From Chlorocebus sabaeus (taxonomy: Eukaryota > Chordata > Mammalia > Primates > Cercopithecidae): a DNA stretch of 64,000 nt. The stretch is from contig NC_132912.1 in the NCBI RefSeq assembly GCF_047675955.1, forward strand, positions 79,198,382 through 79,262,381, written 5' to 3'. Shown here one piece after another: positions 22,450 through 34,910 of the stretch (its first letter is position 1; each line of letters opens with the position of its first letter). Made by a program: the position numbers and the translations under genes. The notes beneath the pieces are model-generated. The model saw only the letters and a list, made by a program, of their open reading frames with translations. It was not told the DNA's origin and ran no database searches.

Positions 22450-24780
22450 TGAATTTCTAAAGGGCAAAGCAAAGCAACTAAGAAATACAGATGATTGATT
22501 TCAGAGACTTCAGGATGAAAGGAAAGAATAAATAAAATCTGAACAGATATAACTGAATTTTCCCTAAGTGAGGAAAAACAAAAATGCTTATAACAAATTT
22601 TGAAATCTGAGTTGTGTGCAAGATACACATAAATACAGTCAGAACCAAAAGGTTAAAGATATTAAAAATAATTGTAAAACATAGAGGAAAACCATTACAG
22701 AAAAATGACACAATCTGTCAGGAAATTTCTCTTTAATAATAGAAAACCCAGAAGACAATGGAGTTCTGTATTTAAGATGTCGAGGACAGTATCTGTGACT
22801 TAGAATTTTATTCCCAGGTAAATCAAAAAATTGAAAATAAAATGAAGACAGTTTCAAACATATAACCACTAAGAGTATTTACCGTAGACACTCAGCTTAA
22901 AAAAAGAATTAAAGATTACCATCAAGTAGAGAACAAAAGAATGGATAAAAATGTCAGTAAATTTAATTATGTATTGACCATATAAACAATTTACTATTTT
23001 ATATACTGTTTAAAATGTCAAATCATAATTCTAATTGTAAATAACTAGACGATAGGTTGAAATGATTAATGCATAGTTGTACCATGATAAGTTCTGTGTT
23101 ATATATGAGAGAAGGGGAGAAACGTTGCGTACTGTTAGAATTTGTTAAAAAATGTAACCAACTATATATGTTTTTCAAAATTTTAGCGTAGCTATGAAAG
23201 TGATTATATAATTAGAGTTTTTAAGCCTGTAGAGAAAAGAAAAAGTAGCTATTAAAAATTTTATTGATTCATTAAATTAACTATCTTCTATTTCCTTCAA
23301 AATTTCCATAATTTGATGATGATTCATATATCTGCATGCATATATCAAATGATTTTAACAACTAAACAATACCCATGACATTTTTCATTAAGTTTGCTTC
23401 AGAAAATGGAGCACAGTTATTTTCAACGTGTTTCTTATAGTTAAAGAAAACCATAAGAGAAATTCAGTCTCTTGTATTCTTTGCAGTGATTGTTGAGTGG
23501 TAGAGTTTCATACATATCTATCTTAATATCACACATATCTCCTATAATCGCCTTAAAGATTTTTTTGAAACAAGAGAAAAAGAAATGTAATTCTTAAGCT
23601 AAAACTGGATTTATACTATGTATGTTACTTTTGTAAACAATTGTTCCTATCAATAGTACGTAATGAATATTTCCACCTGTCATTAAATATTTAAAATGCA
23701 GAAAAAATATTAATTCCAAAGAAAACAGAAGAAAAAGGGAGCAAAGGGAAAGGATATGGGAAAAAAAACACAAAATAAAGGCCAAAAATAAAAATAAATG
23801 TATATGTAATAGATTAAGCTCACAACAAAAGAGTATGATTTACTAACTTGAGACTAGTTATCAAAATTCAAGCTGCAACTAAATTGAGAAACAGAAAATA
23901 TAGATGTGGCAAAAGATGCCATATAAACAGTAACTAAAAGCAAGCTGGCAGTGAATTATTAATATCAGACAAAACAGAACTTAAGAACTAAATTGGAAGA
24001 AACATAACAAATAATAATTCACAAGGCGTATATAAGAATCATCAGTTCTTGAGTAGCTAAAAATGTAGTTTTTAATCTATATAAAGCAAAAACCAGCAAA
24101 ATGATAAGGTAAATTTTATAAACTAACAATCATGATGGGATATTTTAATTCAGCTCTGTCAAGAACTCTATAAGTCAAGCAGCCAAGAATAAATCAGTTA
24201 AGTTATAGAAGTTTTGAATGAAACACAAAGAGAGAGAGATTGATTTACACCTAGGAAATAGAAAGTATACTTTCAAGAACACAGGGATCATTTATTAAAA
24301 TTAAATTCATACATTTCACATGTTCTTTTGAAAATAAAATTAAATTAATAATTTAGTAATAAATAATAATTTATATTAGAAAGTTAAAAATTTAGGAAGG
24401 CACTTCTAAATTACTAGAAATGTTTAAATGTTTAGGGTTGAATAATAATAAATATAGCAAATAATAAAAGTATGCAGTATTTAACTACATCTGTGATTGG
24501 AGTGAACTTACAGTCTTAAATACCTTTATTAAAAAATAAGAATATTTGAAAATAAATAAATTTAGCTTTCAAATCAAGAAGCTAGAAAAGTAACAAACAA
24601 CACCTCTGAATTAGGGAGAAGGAAATTTCAAAATTAAGATGAGAAATTAATTGCAAAATGAATCAAATGAACGAAAGATAAACAAAAGTAAATATAATTA
24701 TTTAATGAACTAATAAATCTAATAACATAGTCCCATTACCTATAGGAATGATCAAGAAAAATAATAAAACATAGAAATTA
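22450..24780 (+). mobile_element. Ancient L1 (L1M/HAL1-like), left part
   Basis: A-rich plus strand with decayed L1 landmarks. ORF1-C-terminal-like text such as 'aagacaatggagttctgtat' and 'agaattttattcccaggtaa' lies at 22752-22822. ORF2 endonuclease-like text such as 'ttaatatcagacaaaacaga' lies near 23958. No reading frame is left. It is cut at 24780 by a Tigger-class DNA transposon. Similar ancient L1 text resumes after 30208, so the two parts may be one element, though the reverse-transcriptase region is not evident. Confidence 0.5.
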
Positions 24781-25151
24781 CAGTCATGCACCACATAACG
24801 ACATTTTGGTCAGTGATGGACCACTACAGCATCATAGCATAAGGCATTACTCATGAGTTTGTCATGATGCTGATGTAAACAAACCTGCTGCACTGCCAGT
24901 TATATAAGGTATAACACATACAATTATGTATAGTACAAAATACTTGATAGTGAACAACTATGTACCTGGTTTATGTATTTATTATACTATACTTTTGATC
25001 TTTATTTTAGAGCTTACTCTTTCTACTGTTTTTTTTTCAAGTTAACTGCAAAACAATCTAAGCAGGTCCTTCAGGAGGTATTCTAAAGAAGAAGACATTG
25101 TTATCACAGGAGATGACAACTCCATGTGTGATATTGCCCTTGGAGACCTTC
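24781..25151 (-). mobile_element. TcMar-Tigger DNA transposon (MER2/Tigger3-like), left half
   Basis: Begins with the terminal inverted repeat 'cagtcatgcaccacataacg' directly after a TA dinucleotide, the Tc1/mariner target duplication. The interior follows the MER2-group consensus ('catgatgctgatgtaaacaa', 'ctggtttatgtatttattat', 'ggtccttcaggaggtattct', 'acaggagatgacaactccat') up to 'ggagacctt'. There it breaks into LINE-1 sequence. The right half is at 29690-30206. No transposase frame survives. Confidence 0.88.
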
Positions 25152-28100
25152 ACACTGCCTTTCTTTTGAAAAGAAAACATTAAAATGCTAGAGAGAAGGG
25201 GCAGGGCACCTACAAAGGAAACTCCATCAGGCTAAAGAGGACCTTTCAGCAGAAACATTGTTAAGCCAGAAGAGATTGGGGACTTTATTTAGCATCCTTA
25301 AAGAAACGCAATTCCAACCAAGAATTTCATATCCAGCTAAACTAAGCTTCATAAGCAAAGAAATAAAATACTTTTAAGACAAGTAAATGCTATGAAAATT
25401 CATTACCACCAGACTTCCTTATAAGAGGTCCTGAAGGGAGTGCTAAATATGGAAACAAAAGACTGTTGCTGACCACCACAAAGACACACTTAAGTACATA
25501 AACCATCAACACTATAAAACAACTACACAATCAAGTCTACATACATAGACCATCAATGCTATAAAGCAACTACACAATCAAGTCTACATAACATCCAGCT
25601 AACAACATGATGACAGGATCCAATCTGCACATATCAATATTAACCTTGAACGTAAATGGGTTAAATGCTCTACTTAAATGGCACAGAGTAGAAAGTTGGA
25701 TAAAGACGCAAGACCCTAGTGTGTACTGTCTTCAAGAGACCCATCTCACATGCAGTGAAAACCATAGGCTCAAAGTAAAAGGATGGAAAAATATCTATCA
25801 ATTTATCAAGTAAATGAAAAACAAAACAGAGCAGGGGTTACTATTTCAAACAAATCAAATTTTAAACCAACAACAATCAAAAAGGACAAATTAGGGCATA
25901 ATGACAAAGGATTCAATCCAACAAGGCATAATTCTCCTAAATATATATGCATCAAACACTGGAGCACCCAGATTCATAAAACAAGCTTTTAGAGACCTAT
26001 GAAGAGACTTAGATAACCACAGAGTAATAGTGGGAAGTTTCAACTGATAGTGGCAGTGTTAAACAGATCTCCTGACAGTATCAGACAGATCGTCCAGGCA
26101 GAAAACTAATAAAGATATTCAAGACCTAAACTCAACACTTGACCAAACGAACCTAACAGAAATCTACAGAACACTCAACTCAACAAGAGAATCTTTATTC
26201 TTCTTATCTGCAAATGACGTGTACTCTAAAATCAACCACATGCTCAGCCATAAAGCAACTCACAGCAAATCCAAAAAATTGAAATAATACCAATCACTCT
26301 CTCAGGCCACAGCGCAATAAACACAGAAATCAGTACCAAGAAGATCTCTCAAAACTGTTCAACTACATGAAAATTAAATGATCTGCTCCTGAATAACTTT
26401 TGGATAAACAACAAAATTAAGGCAGAGATCAAGAAATCCTTTGAAACTAATGAAAGCAAAATACAACATACGAGAATATTTGTGGCACAGCTAAGGCAGT
26501 GTTAAGAGGGAAGTTTATAGCACGAAACAGCCACATTAAAAACTTAGAAAGATATCAAATCAAAACCCTAACATCATACCTAGAGGAACTTAAAGAAATA
26601 AGAGCAAATCAACCCCAAAACTAGAAGAATAAAAGAAATAACCAAAATCAGCTAAACTAAATGAAATTGAGACACAAAAAACATACCAAAGATCAATGAC
26701 ACCAAAAGTTGGTTTCTTGAAAGAATAAATAAGACTGATAGATTGCTAGCTAGACTAATAGAGAAAAAAAGAGGGAAGAGACATATGAACACAATAGTAA
26801 GTGACAAATAGGACATTACTGTTGACCCCATGGAAATGCAAAAAACCCTCAGGGAGTATTTTGAACACCTGTATGTACACAAATTAGAAAATCTAGAAGA
26901 AATGGATAAATTTCTGGAAACATACAATCTCCCAAGATTGAAGCCGGAAGTAACTGAATCCCTGAACAGAGCTAAAATAATGAGTTATAAAAATTCAGTT
27001 AGTAATAAAAAGCCTACCAACCAGAAAAAGACTTGGACCAGACTTATTAAAAGCCAGATACTACCAGATGTATAAAGAAAAGTTGGTACCAATTATACTA
27101 AAACTATTCCAAAAAATTAAGGAAATGGGACTCCCCCACCACCACCTCGTTCTATGAGACCAGCATCATTCTGATGCTGAAACCTGAAAGAGACACAGCA
27201 ACAACAAAAAAACAACTTCAGGCCAATATTCCAAATGAACACAGATGCAAAAATCTTAAACAAACTACTATCAAAGTAAATACAGAATCACATTAAAAAG
27301 CTAATCCACGATGATCAAGAAGGCTTTATTCCTGGGATGCAAGGTTGCTTCAACATATGCAAATCAGTGTATGTGATTCATCACAGAAACAGAACTAAAA
27401 ACAAAAACCGCATGATCATCTCAATAGATACAAAAAAAGCTCTTGATAAAATTCAATATCACTTAATGTTAAAAACCCTCAAGAAACTAGACATCAAAGG
27501 AATATACCTCAAAATAGTAAGAGCCATCTATGACAAACCCACAACTAACATCACACTGAATGGGCAAAGACTAGAGCTACTCCCCTTGAGAACCAGAATA
27601 AAATAAGGATGTCCACTTTCACCATTCCTTCTTGACATGGTACTGAAAGTCCTACCCAGGGCAACCGGTGAAGAGAAAGAAATAATAGGCATTCAAACAG
27701 GAAGAGAGGAAATCAAACTCCCTCTCTTCACAGACTAAATGATTCTATACCTAGAAAACCCCATCTCTACCCAAAGTCTCCTATTTCTAGTAAACAACGT
27801 CAGTAGAGTTTCTGAACACAGAATCAATGTTTAAAAATCAGTAGCATTTTTATACTACTGATTTTGTACAATGTCCAAGCTGAGAGCCAAATCAAGAATG
27901 CAATCCTATTCACAATAGCCACAAAAATAATAAGATACGTAGGAATACAGCTAACCAGGAAGGTTAAAGATCTCTACAATGAGAATTACAAAACACTGCT
28001 CAAAGAAACCAGAGATGACAGAAACAAATAGAAAAACATCCATGTTACTGGCTAGGAATAATCAAAATAATCAATTTCATTAAAATGGCCATAGTGCCCA

Positions 28101-29689
28101 AAGCAATTTACAGGCTTAATGATATTTCTATCAAACTACCCACCACATTTTTCACAGAATTAGGAAAAAAAAAAATTCTACAATTCATATGGGAACCAAC
28201 AAAGAGCGTGAATAACCAAAACGATCCCAAGTAAAGAGAACAAATCCAGAGGCATCACAGTACTCAACTTCAAACTATACTACAAGGCTTTAGTAACCAA
28301 AATAGCATGATACTGGTACAAAAACAGACACATATACCAACGGAACAGATTAGAGAACTCAGAACCAAATCTGCACACCTACAACCAACTAATCTTTCAC
28401 AAAGTCAACAACAATGAGCAACGGGGAATGGGCTCTCTATTAAATAAATGGTGCTGGAATAGCTGGCTAGCCATATGCAGAAGATTAAAACTGGACCCCT
28501 ACCTTACACTGCATACAAAAATCAAGTTAAGATGGATTAAAGGCTTAAATGCAAAGCTTAAAACTATAAAAACCCCAGAAGAATACATAGGAAATACCAT
28601 TCTGTACATAGGCCTTGGCAAAGATTTCATGATGAACACACCAAAAGTACTTGCAACACACAAAACTTGACAAGTGGGACCTAGTCAAACAGAAGGGCTT
28701 CTGCACAGCAAAAGAAACTATCAATAGAGTAAACAGACAACCTGCAGAATGGGAGAAAATACTTGCAAAGCATGCATTTGACAAAGGTTTAATATTCTGG
28801 ATATAATCTATAAGGAGCTCAAACCAATCAATAAGCAAAAAACAAACAACCCCATTAAAAAATGGGCAAAGGACATGAACAGACAACTTCTCAAAAGAAA
28901 GCATACATATGGCCAAAAGCATATGAAAAATGGTCAACATTATTCATCATTAGAGAAATATAAATCAAAACCACAGTGAGATACCATTTCCCACCAATCC
29001 GAATAGCTATTATTAAAAAAGAAAATAACAAATGCGGCAAGGTTGTGGAGAAAAGACAATGCTTAAACACTGCTGGTGGGAATGTAAATTAGTTCAGTCA
29101 CTGTGGAAAGCAGTTTGAGATTTCTCACAGAATTTGGAACTAACATTTGACCCAGAAATCCCATTATGGGGTATATGCCCAAAGGAATATAAATCATTCT
29201 ACCACAAAAATACATGCACACGTATGTTCATCATAGCCCTATTTGTAATAGCAAAGACGTGGAATCAAGCTAGGCTCCCATCAGTGGTGGACTGGATATA
29301 GAAAATGTGGTACATATATACCATGGAATACTACACAGCCTTAAAATAGAATGAAATCATGTTCTTTGTAGCAACATAGTTGCAACTGGAGGCCATTATC
29401 CTAAATAAATTAATGCAGAAACAGAAAACCATGTACTTCATGTTCTCAATTATAAGTGGGACCTAAACATTGAGTACACGTGGATGCAAAAGAAGGAAAT
29501 AATAGACACCGGGGCCTATTTGAGGGTGGAGGATGGGAGGAGGGGGAAGATTAAAAACTACCTGTCGGATACTGTGCTCACCATTTGGATGATGAAATAA
29601 TTTGTATATCAAACCTTGCAACACACAATTTACCCATGTAACAAACCTACAGATGTATCCCAGAAACTAAAATAAAAATTGGAAGGAAA
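25152..29689 (+). mobile_element. LINE-1 of L1PB/L1MA age nested in the Tigger element
   Basis: A 5'-truncated L1 of about 4.5 kb. It contains the ORF1 C-terminal part (about 25165-25450), a spacer with a 47-bp tandem duplication, ORF2 (from the ATG at 25607 to about 29460) and a 3'UTR ending 'aaactaaaataaaaattgg'. The endonuclease start 'LTLNVNGLNAL' and 'QETHLTC' are readable. Stops and frameshifts occur throughout ORF2: the first long frame ends at 25811, and the FADD region reads as 'cagactaaatga'. The 3'UTR type ('aaaactacctgtcggatact') places it among L1PB/L1MA rather than young L1PA (inferred). Confidence 0.9.
25497..25590 (+). repeat. 47-bp tandem duplication in the L1 ORF1-ORF2 spacer
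   Basis: Two adjacent 47-bp copies (25497-25543 and 25544-25590) share 'caactacacaatcaagtcta' and differ at only three positions. LINE-1 spacers normally have one copy of this stretch, so this is a local duplication. Confidence 0.93.
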
Positions 29690-30206
29690 AAAAGTTGCGG
29701 TAAGCTAAGATTTAGTATTGAAGAAGTAAATTATTTGTTGTAAATTATTTGTTATAAATTTAATGTATCCTAAGTGCAAAGTGTTTATAAAGTCTACAGT
29801 AATGTACAATAATATCCTGGTCCTTACAGTCACTCACCACTCACTGACTCACCTGAAGCAACTTCCCCAGCCTGCAGTCTCCATTCATGGTAATTGCCCT
29901 GTACAGGTGTACTATGTTTTTAAAATTTTCATACCGTATTTTTGCTACATCTTTTCTACTATTTTTAGATATGTTTAGATACACAAATACTTACCATTGT
30001 ATTACAATTGCCTGCAGTATCCAGGAAAGTAACATACTGTATAGGTTTTAGCCTAGGAGCAATAGGCTATGCCGTATAACCTAAGTGTGTAGTAGGCCAG
30101 ACCATCCAGATTTGTGTAAGTACATTCTATGATGTTCACACAATGACAAAATCACCAGTGACATATTTCTCAGAATGTATCCTTGTCATTAAATGACACA
30201 TGACTT
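29690..30206 (-). mobile_element. TcMar-Tigger DNA transposon (MER2/Tigger3-like), right half
   Basis: Resumes the MER2-group consensus with 'gttgcggtaagctaagattt', then 'ttataaagtctacagtaatg', 'cactcaccactcactgactc', 'gatatgtttagatacacaaa' and 'agcctaggagcaataggcta'. It ends in the inverted terminal repeat 'gacacatgactt' followed by TA at 30207-30208. The two outer TA dinucleotides and matching ends show that 24781-30206 is one transposon carrying the L1 insertion. Confidence 0.88.
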
Positions 30207-30208
30207 TA

Positions 30209-31560
30209 TTATGAACTAAAGTAACATAACCACGGATTACATCAACTTTTAAGATCATAAGATAATAGCATAAAGAAAAGTTTAAAGAAATAAAAATGTG
30301 AATGAAATATATTTTTTAAAATTACACAGGCTCCAAATTAAAATGAAAAGTATTATGAACTAGGAGCTCTTAACTAAATTTAATTTATATTCAAAAATTT
30401 TCATGCACTTTCTCTACTAGCAGCAATGCAGAAAAACTTCAGATTATGACTATTCTCAAAGCATATTTTTTTCCGACCTTCAAAAAACCAACAAGTACAA
30501 AATATTTAACAGAACAGAAAAAAAGAGAACCACCAACTCATTTTATGAGACAGTTAAAAACCTTCAAGTCAAAGTCAGAGGACATAAAAATGAAACAGTG
30601 AAAATTATGAATGTATGTATAAAATTTCTAAACAAAACACTAAGAAAAATTAAATAACATAATACACATCACAATCAAATAAAGTCTAGCTTAACAAACA
30701 AATCAAGAACATTTCAATGTTATAAGAATCTAACAGAAAAATGAGAAAATAACATAAGCAGACAATTCACAGAAGGGAAAACCTACACACTTTTAAGAGA
30801 TATTGAGCTTCACTAGTATTCAGAGAAAAATACAATTAATACCAAAACAAAAGTGAAGAATATTTTTACACACACGGTATTGGTAAAATTTAAGAAATCT
30901 GGCAATATCAAATATTGACGAAAAATAGGGAGAAAGTTGTAAAATTGAGATTTTGTACTTTGGAAAGAAAATTGTAAATTTCTAAACTACACACACATTG
31001 TTTAGCAATTGAAAAATATCCAGTCAATTGAAGAAGTTTACACCTAATGATGCTACACTTCTTCCTTCAAGCATGTTAGCTAGAGACACATTTGGCAAAA
31101 ATACACAAAATGATATATACAACATGAGAATTGTAGCACTGTTTATAATATCAATAAAAGTGGATATAACCTTAAAAACTTCCGAAAAGAAAATGGATAA
31201 ATAAATTGTAGTTTTTATTAATATGAAACAATGAAATAAACAGAAATTTAAATACATAAACTAGAGCTATACCTATCAATATTAACAAACATAAAAATCT
31301 AAATATAAGCAACAATGAGTAAAATGATACAGTATAACACATAGATATATACACATTTGAAAGCCCGAGGAACAATACCATATATTATTTGTAGATTCAT
31401 GTATATATAGTAATAGTCTACCAATAGTCACAGAGAAAACTGCTGCTGATGATGACAGGAAAACAATTTGGATCAATATGCCCACAGAGAAAATCTGAGT
31501 GTATATGTGTATGAATGTACATATTCTGGATAAGACAGTCAAGAAGCTATCGGTAAAAAG
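30209..31560 (+). mobile_element. Ancient L1 (L1M), right part after the Tigger element
   Basis: Decayed ORF2 text: 'aactcattttatgagacagt' near 30536, 'cagacaattcacagaaggga' near 30759, an 'atattgagcttcactagtat' block near 30801 and the 'caatatcaaatattgacgaa' block near 30904. No frame survives. Possibly the continuation of the element at 22450-24780. Confidence 0.6.
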
Positions 31561-32141
31561 AAATCAAAAGGAAAAGTAGACTTTATTTACGTATTTGGAA
31601 TTAGTGACGACAATAATGAAAAGGCTACATGTCAAAACTTGTTAACTGCATCTAAAGTTATGTTAGAGGGACTTTTTAGCATTAAATACGTATATCAGAA
31701 AGAATATACATATTCTTCTAGCTCAAATTCTCACTCAAGAAATTAGAGAAAAAGCAGATTAAATCTATAGAAAGTATGAGAAAAGAAATAATAAAGACAA
31801 AAGCAGAAACTTTAAGGAGACTAGAAAAACGAAAAATACTTTTGAACTCATTATCTGAGGCCAGAATTACTGTATTTAAAAAAGAAAACTGTCTAGGACA
31901 TCAAAACAGAGAAAATTACAGGCTAATTTACTTATGAAGATAAATGCAAAATGCTGAGCAAAATATCATCAATGGAAATCAAGCAACCTATACAAGGGGT
32001 AACACATCACAAGGAAACTGAATTATTCAAGGAAAGCAAGGTTGTTTAACATAAAACTTTGAAAATGAAGTCACCGCATGTATAGAATAAGATGATTTGT
32101 GATCATTTCAGTAGATGCAGAAAAATTATTTGATAAACATT

Positions 32142-32598
32142 TATTTTCTGGGATAGGCTGGATGTGGGATAGGCTGGATAAGGCTTCTAATGAATGATTT
32201 ACATAACTCAATCCCCATAACCAATGGAAATGATTCCTTACGTGGTAAAAGGGCATTTTAGATGTAATTAATTTGAGGATCTTGAGGTGGGCATATTCTG
32301 CATGATTATCCTGATCAGACCAATGTAATCACTAAGGTCCTTATTAGAAGGAGGCAGGAGGGGCAGTGTCAGAGAAGATGTGACCGCAAAAGCAGAGCCT
32401 GGAGTGATGGCCATGAGCCAAGGAATGTGGACAGCCTCTAGAACCTGGAAAGGCAAGGAGACATATGCTCCTTTAGAATCTCCAAAAGGAAGGCAGCCTT
32501 GCTGATACATTTTGGACTTCTGTCCTCCAGAATTGTAAGGTAGTAAGTCTGTACTGAATTTGACTGATTTGTTACAGTAGCAATAGGACACTAATACT
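32142..32598 (+). mobile_element. MLT1D-type MaLR solo LTR, sense
   Basis: Carries MLT1D landmarks in order: 'gatcttgaggtgggcatatt' (32278), 'tggccatgagccaaggaatg' (32409), 'cctctagaacctggaaaggc' (32436), a 'ccttgctgatacattttgga' block and the 3' end 'gtagcaataggacactaata'. The left end holds a 16-bp tandem duplication ('gggataggctggat', 32153-32184). There is no internal retroviral sequence. Confidence 0.85.
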
Positions 32599-33542
32599 TT
32601 ATCATTTATGATTTTTAAAATCTTAGCAATTAGGAAAAAAAGAAAACTTTTACATCTTAAAAGGCATTTATAAAAACATAGTGCAAACATCATCCTTTCT
32701 GAAGGTGAAAGGTTGAAAGTTTTTCCTCTGAAATTAGATCCGAAACAAGGGTCTCAATATCACTTTTTAGATTTAATATTGTATTAGGAATCCTACAAAA
32801 TCCCAAAATGCAGGAACTATAGATGATAAAAAAAGATTGGAGGAAAGAAAGAAAACCACCATTATTTATAGATGAATTAAAATCCGAAAGAATTTATAAT
32901 AAACATTATAATGAAAAATTAATTAGCAAATTAAAAGAAAAGAGGGCTCCTTGAAGATTTGGCTAATTCCATATTTATTAAAGTTAAAAAATGAGCTTGT
33001 AACATCTTATAAGGCCAAAAATAAAGAAGTCCTCAAAAATAAAGAGGACTTGTCAAAATTACACAAAGCCAACTTAAAGAGGCTTCCAACTGGCCATACT
33101 GGAGGCAAATTTAACTTGAAAATGAAAAGTGACAGTCATTATCATTGAATAAAATAAGAAACCATAAGTTCATACAAATATTAAGTAAATAAAGAAATAA
33201 AGGTGAAGAGAAAGCTCATCTTTATATTACAATAACTGAAAATGTATTCAGATAGGAAACATAAATGAATGTTTAAACCTTTGAGTGCATGTGTGAAGAA
33301 CAAGACATTTACTTAGACTTCAAGTATCTCTCAGCTTACTTATTAATTAAAAAAAGAAATGAATGGTAAAGAGAAATAAATGGTAGCTGTAAGGTGAAAA
33401 GATCTGGTGGGTACCACCTTAATTGAGTGATCAAAGTTAAAACCGCTAGGAGACAAACTTACTTTATGTGCCTTCCAATGTATGCACTAGGGAGGAGAGG
33501 ATAGACAGATATAGAGATACAAATACTATGTACATATATCTA

Positions 33543-33548
33543 TGTGTA

Positions 33549-33595
<47 letters not shown>
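33543..33595. repeat. Compound (TG)n(AG)n microsatellite
   Basis: TG units run to 33564, followed by about 15 AG units to 33594. A purine/pyrimidine-alternating block joined to a pure polypurine block. Confidence 0.95.
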
Positions 33596-33597
<2 letters not shown>

Positions 33598-34606
33598 TAT
33601 ATGGAAAATTTAGAAAAACTGAAGAACCAAATAAATGGATAAATATTAATATGTGCCTTATTCAAAAATTAGAATACTAATATTGTAAAAATGTAGATTA
33701 TCCTCAAGTATACTTACTGGTTCCAAACAAAAGAATTCCAATTTTTATTGTGGAAATTGATAGTGATCGCCTAAAATACATATAAAAGTGCACGTGCCAA
33801 AAATAGTCCAAACACTCTTGAATATGAAGCAAAAATATGAGGGAAGTTACTCCATCAGGGATAAAGGCTTACTATAAAGCACTAATAGTTAGTTAAATAG
33901 TATGATATTAACATTAAGATGGACAAATGCTTCACCATAAAGAATGCAAACCATCTCATCTATGATTTATGATAAACATTCACTGAAGAGCACTATGCAA
34001 AAAAATGCCCTTTTCAATAAATAAACATCACTGAGTCAGTTGAATATCTACATGGAGAAAAAACAAAACCATCCCTACCACACACCATATACAACAATGG
34101 GTTCCAAGTAGATTGAATATCTTAACATGGAAGAAAAGGCAATAAATATTTGAGAGGAAAAAATGGGATAATATCTTTAAGACTTTGGGGTGGGGAAGTA
34201 TTTCTCAAATAAAATAAAAAAGAAAGCCATATTCATAAAGAAAAATATTATAAACATACACATGAAAAATAAGAATCTCTGTCAAATAAAAATTATATAA
34301 GTGAAAGGCAAGTAAGGGAATATATCTCTAACACATATAATTTGACAAGGGGCTCTTGTGCATAATATATAAAGAATTCCTAAAAATCAGTCGGAGAAAA
34401 AAAGCAGACAACTCAATACAATACTGGGCAAGAGACTTAACTAGTACCTCAGCAGAATGGGCCAATAAACATATAAGTGTGCCACCTCATTAGTCACCAG
34501 AGAAATGCAAACAAAAATCACAATAACACTTTATAATAATCAAAATGGCTAACATTTAAAAACTGACCATGCCAAGTATTGGCAAAAATGCAGAGCAACG
34601 CCACCC

Positions 34607-34633
34607 TTTATACACTTTATACACTTTATACAC
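34607..34633 (+). repeat. 9-bp unit x3 (TTTATACAC)
   Basis: Three perfect copies of 'tttatacac' inside the decayed L1M ORF2 tail, where the consensus has one. Confidence 0.95.
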
Positions 34634-34910
34634 TGCTGGTAAGAATGTAATTGTTAAAATCATTTTGGAAATTGTTTGGCATTATCCGCAAATTCCCCAA
34701 TTTCCTTCTTAGATACACATCTAACAAAAGCTTTGTGCAGAAGAATGCTCGCTCATAACAGGATTATTAATATTTGGAAACTGAGCACCATGAAAATGCC
34801 ATCAGCAACATAGTGGTTAGAGAAATTATGATACATTGATACAATTGAATACCATATGTAATGAAAATGAACAGCTACATCCACATGCAACAAAACAAAT
34901 CTCGCAAACA

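Noticed and set aside
25497..25590. Possible CRISPR-like direct repeats
   Set aside because: Only two abutting copies with no spacers, in a LINE-1 of a primate genome. A simple tandem duplication.
28545..28940. 131-codon minus-strand frame with cysteine- and leucine-rich text
   Set aside because: Antisense shadow of the nested L1 ORF2 C-terminal region, whose A-rich coding strand lacks antisense stops by composition.
32268..32693. 141-codon minus-strand frame
   Set aside because: It is the reverse strand of the MLT1D LTR and flanking L1M. No coding features.
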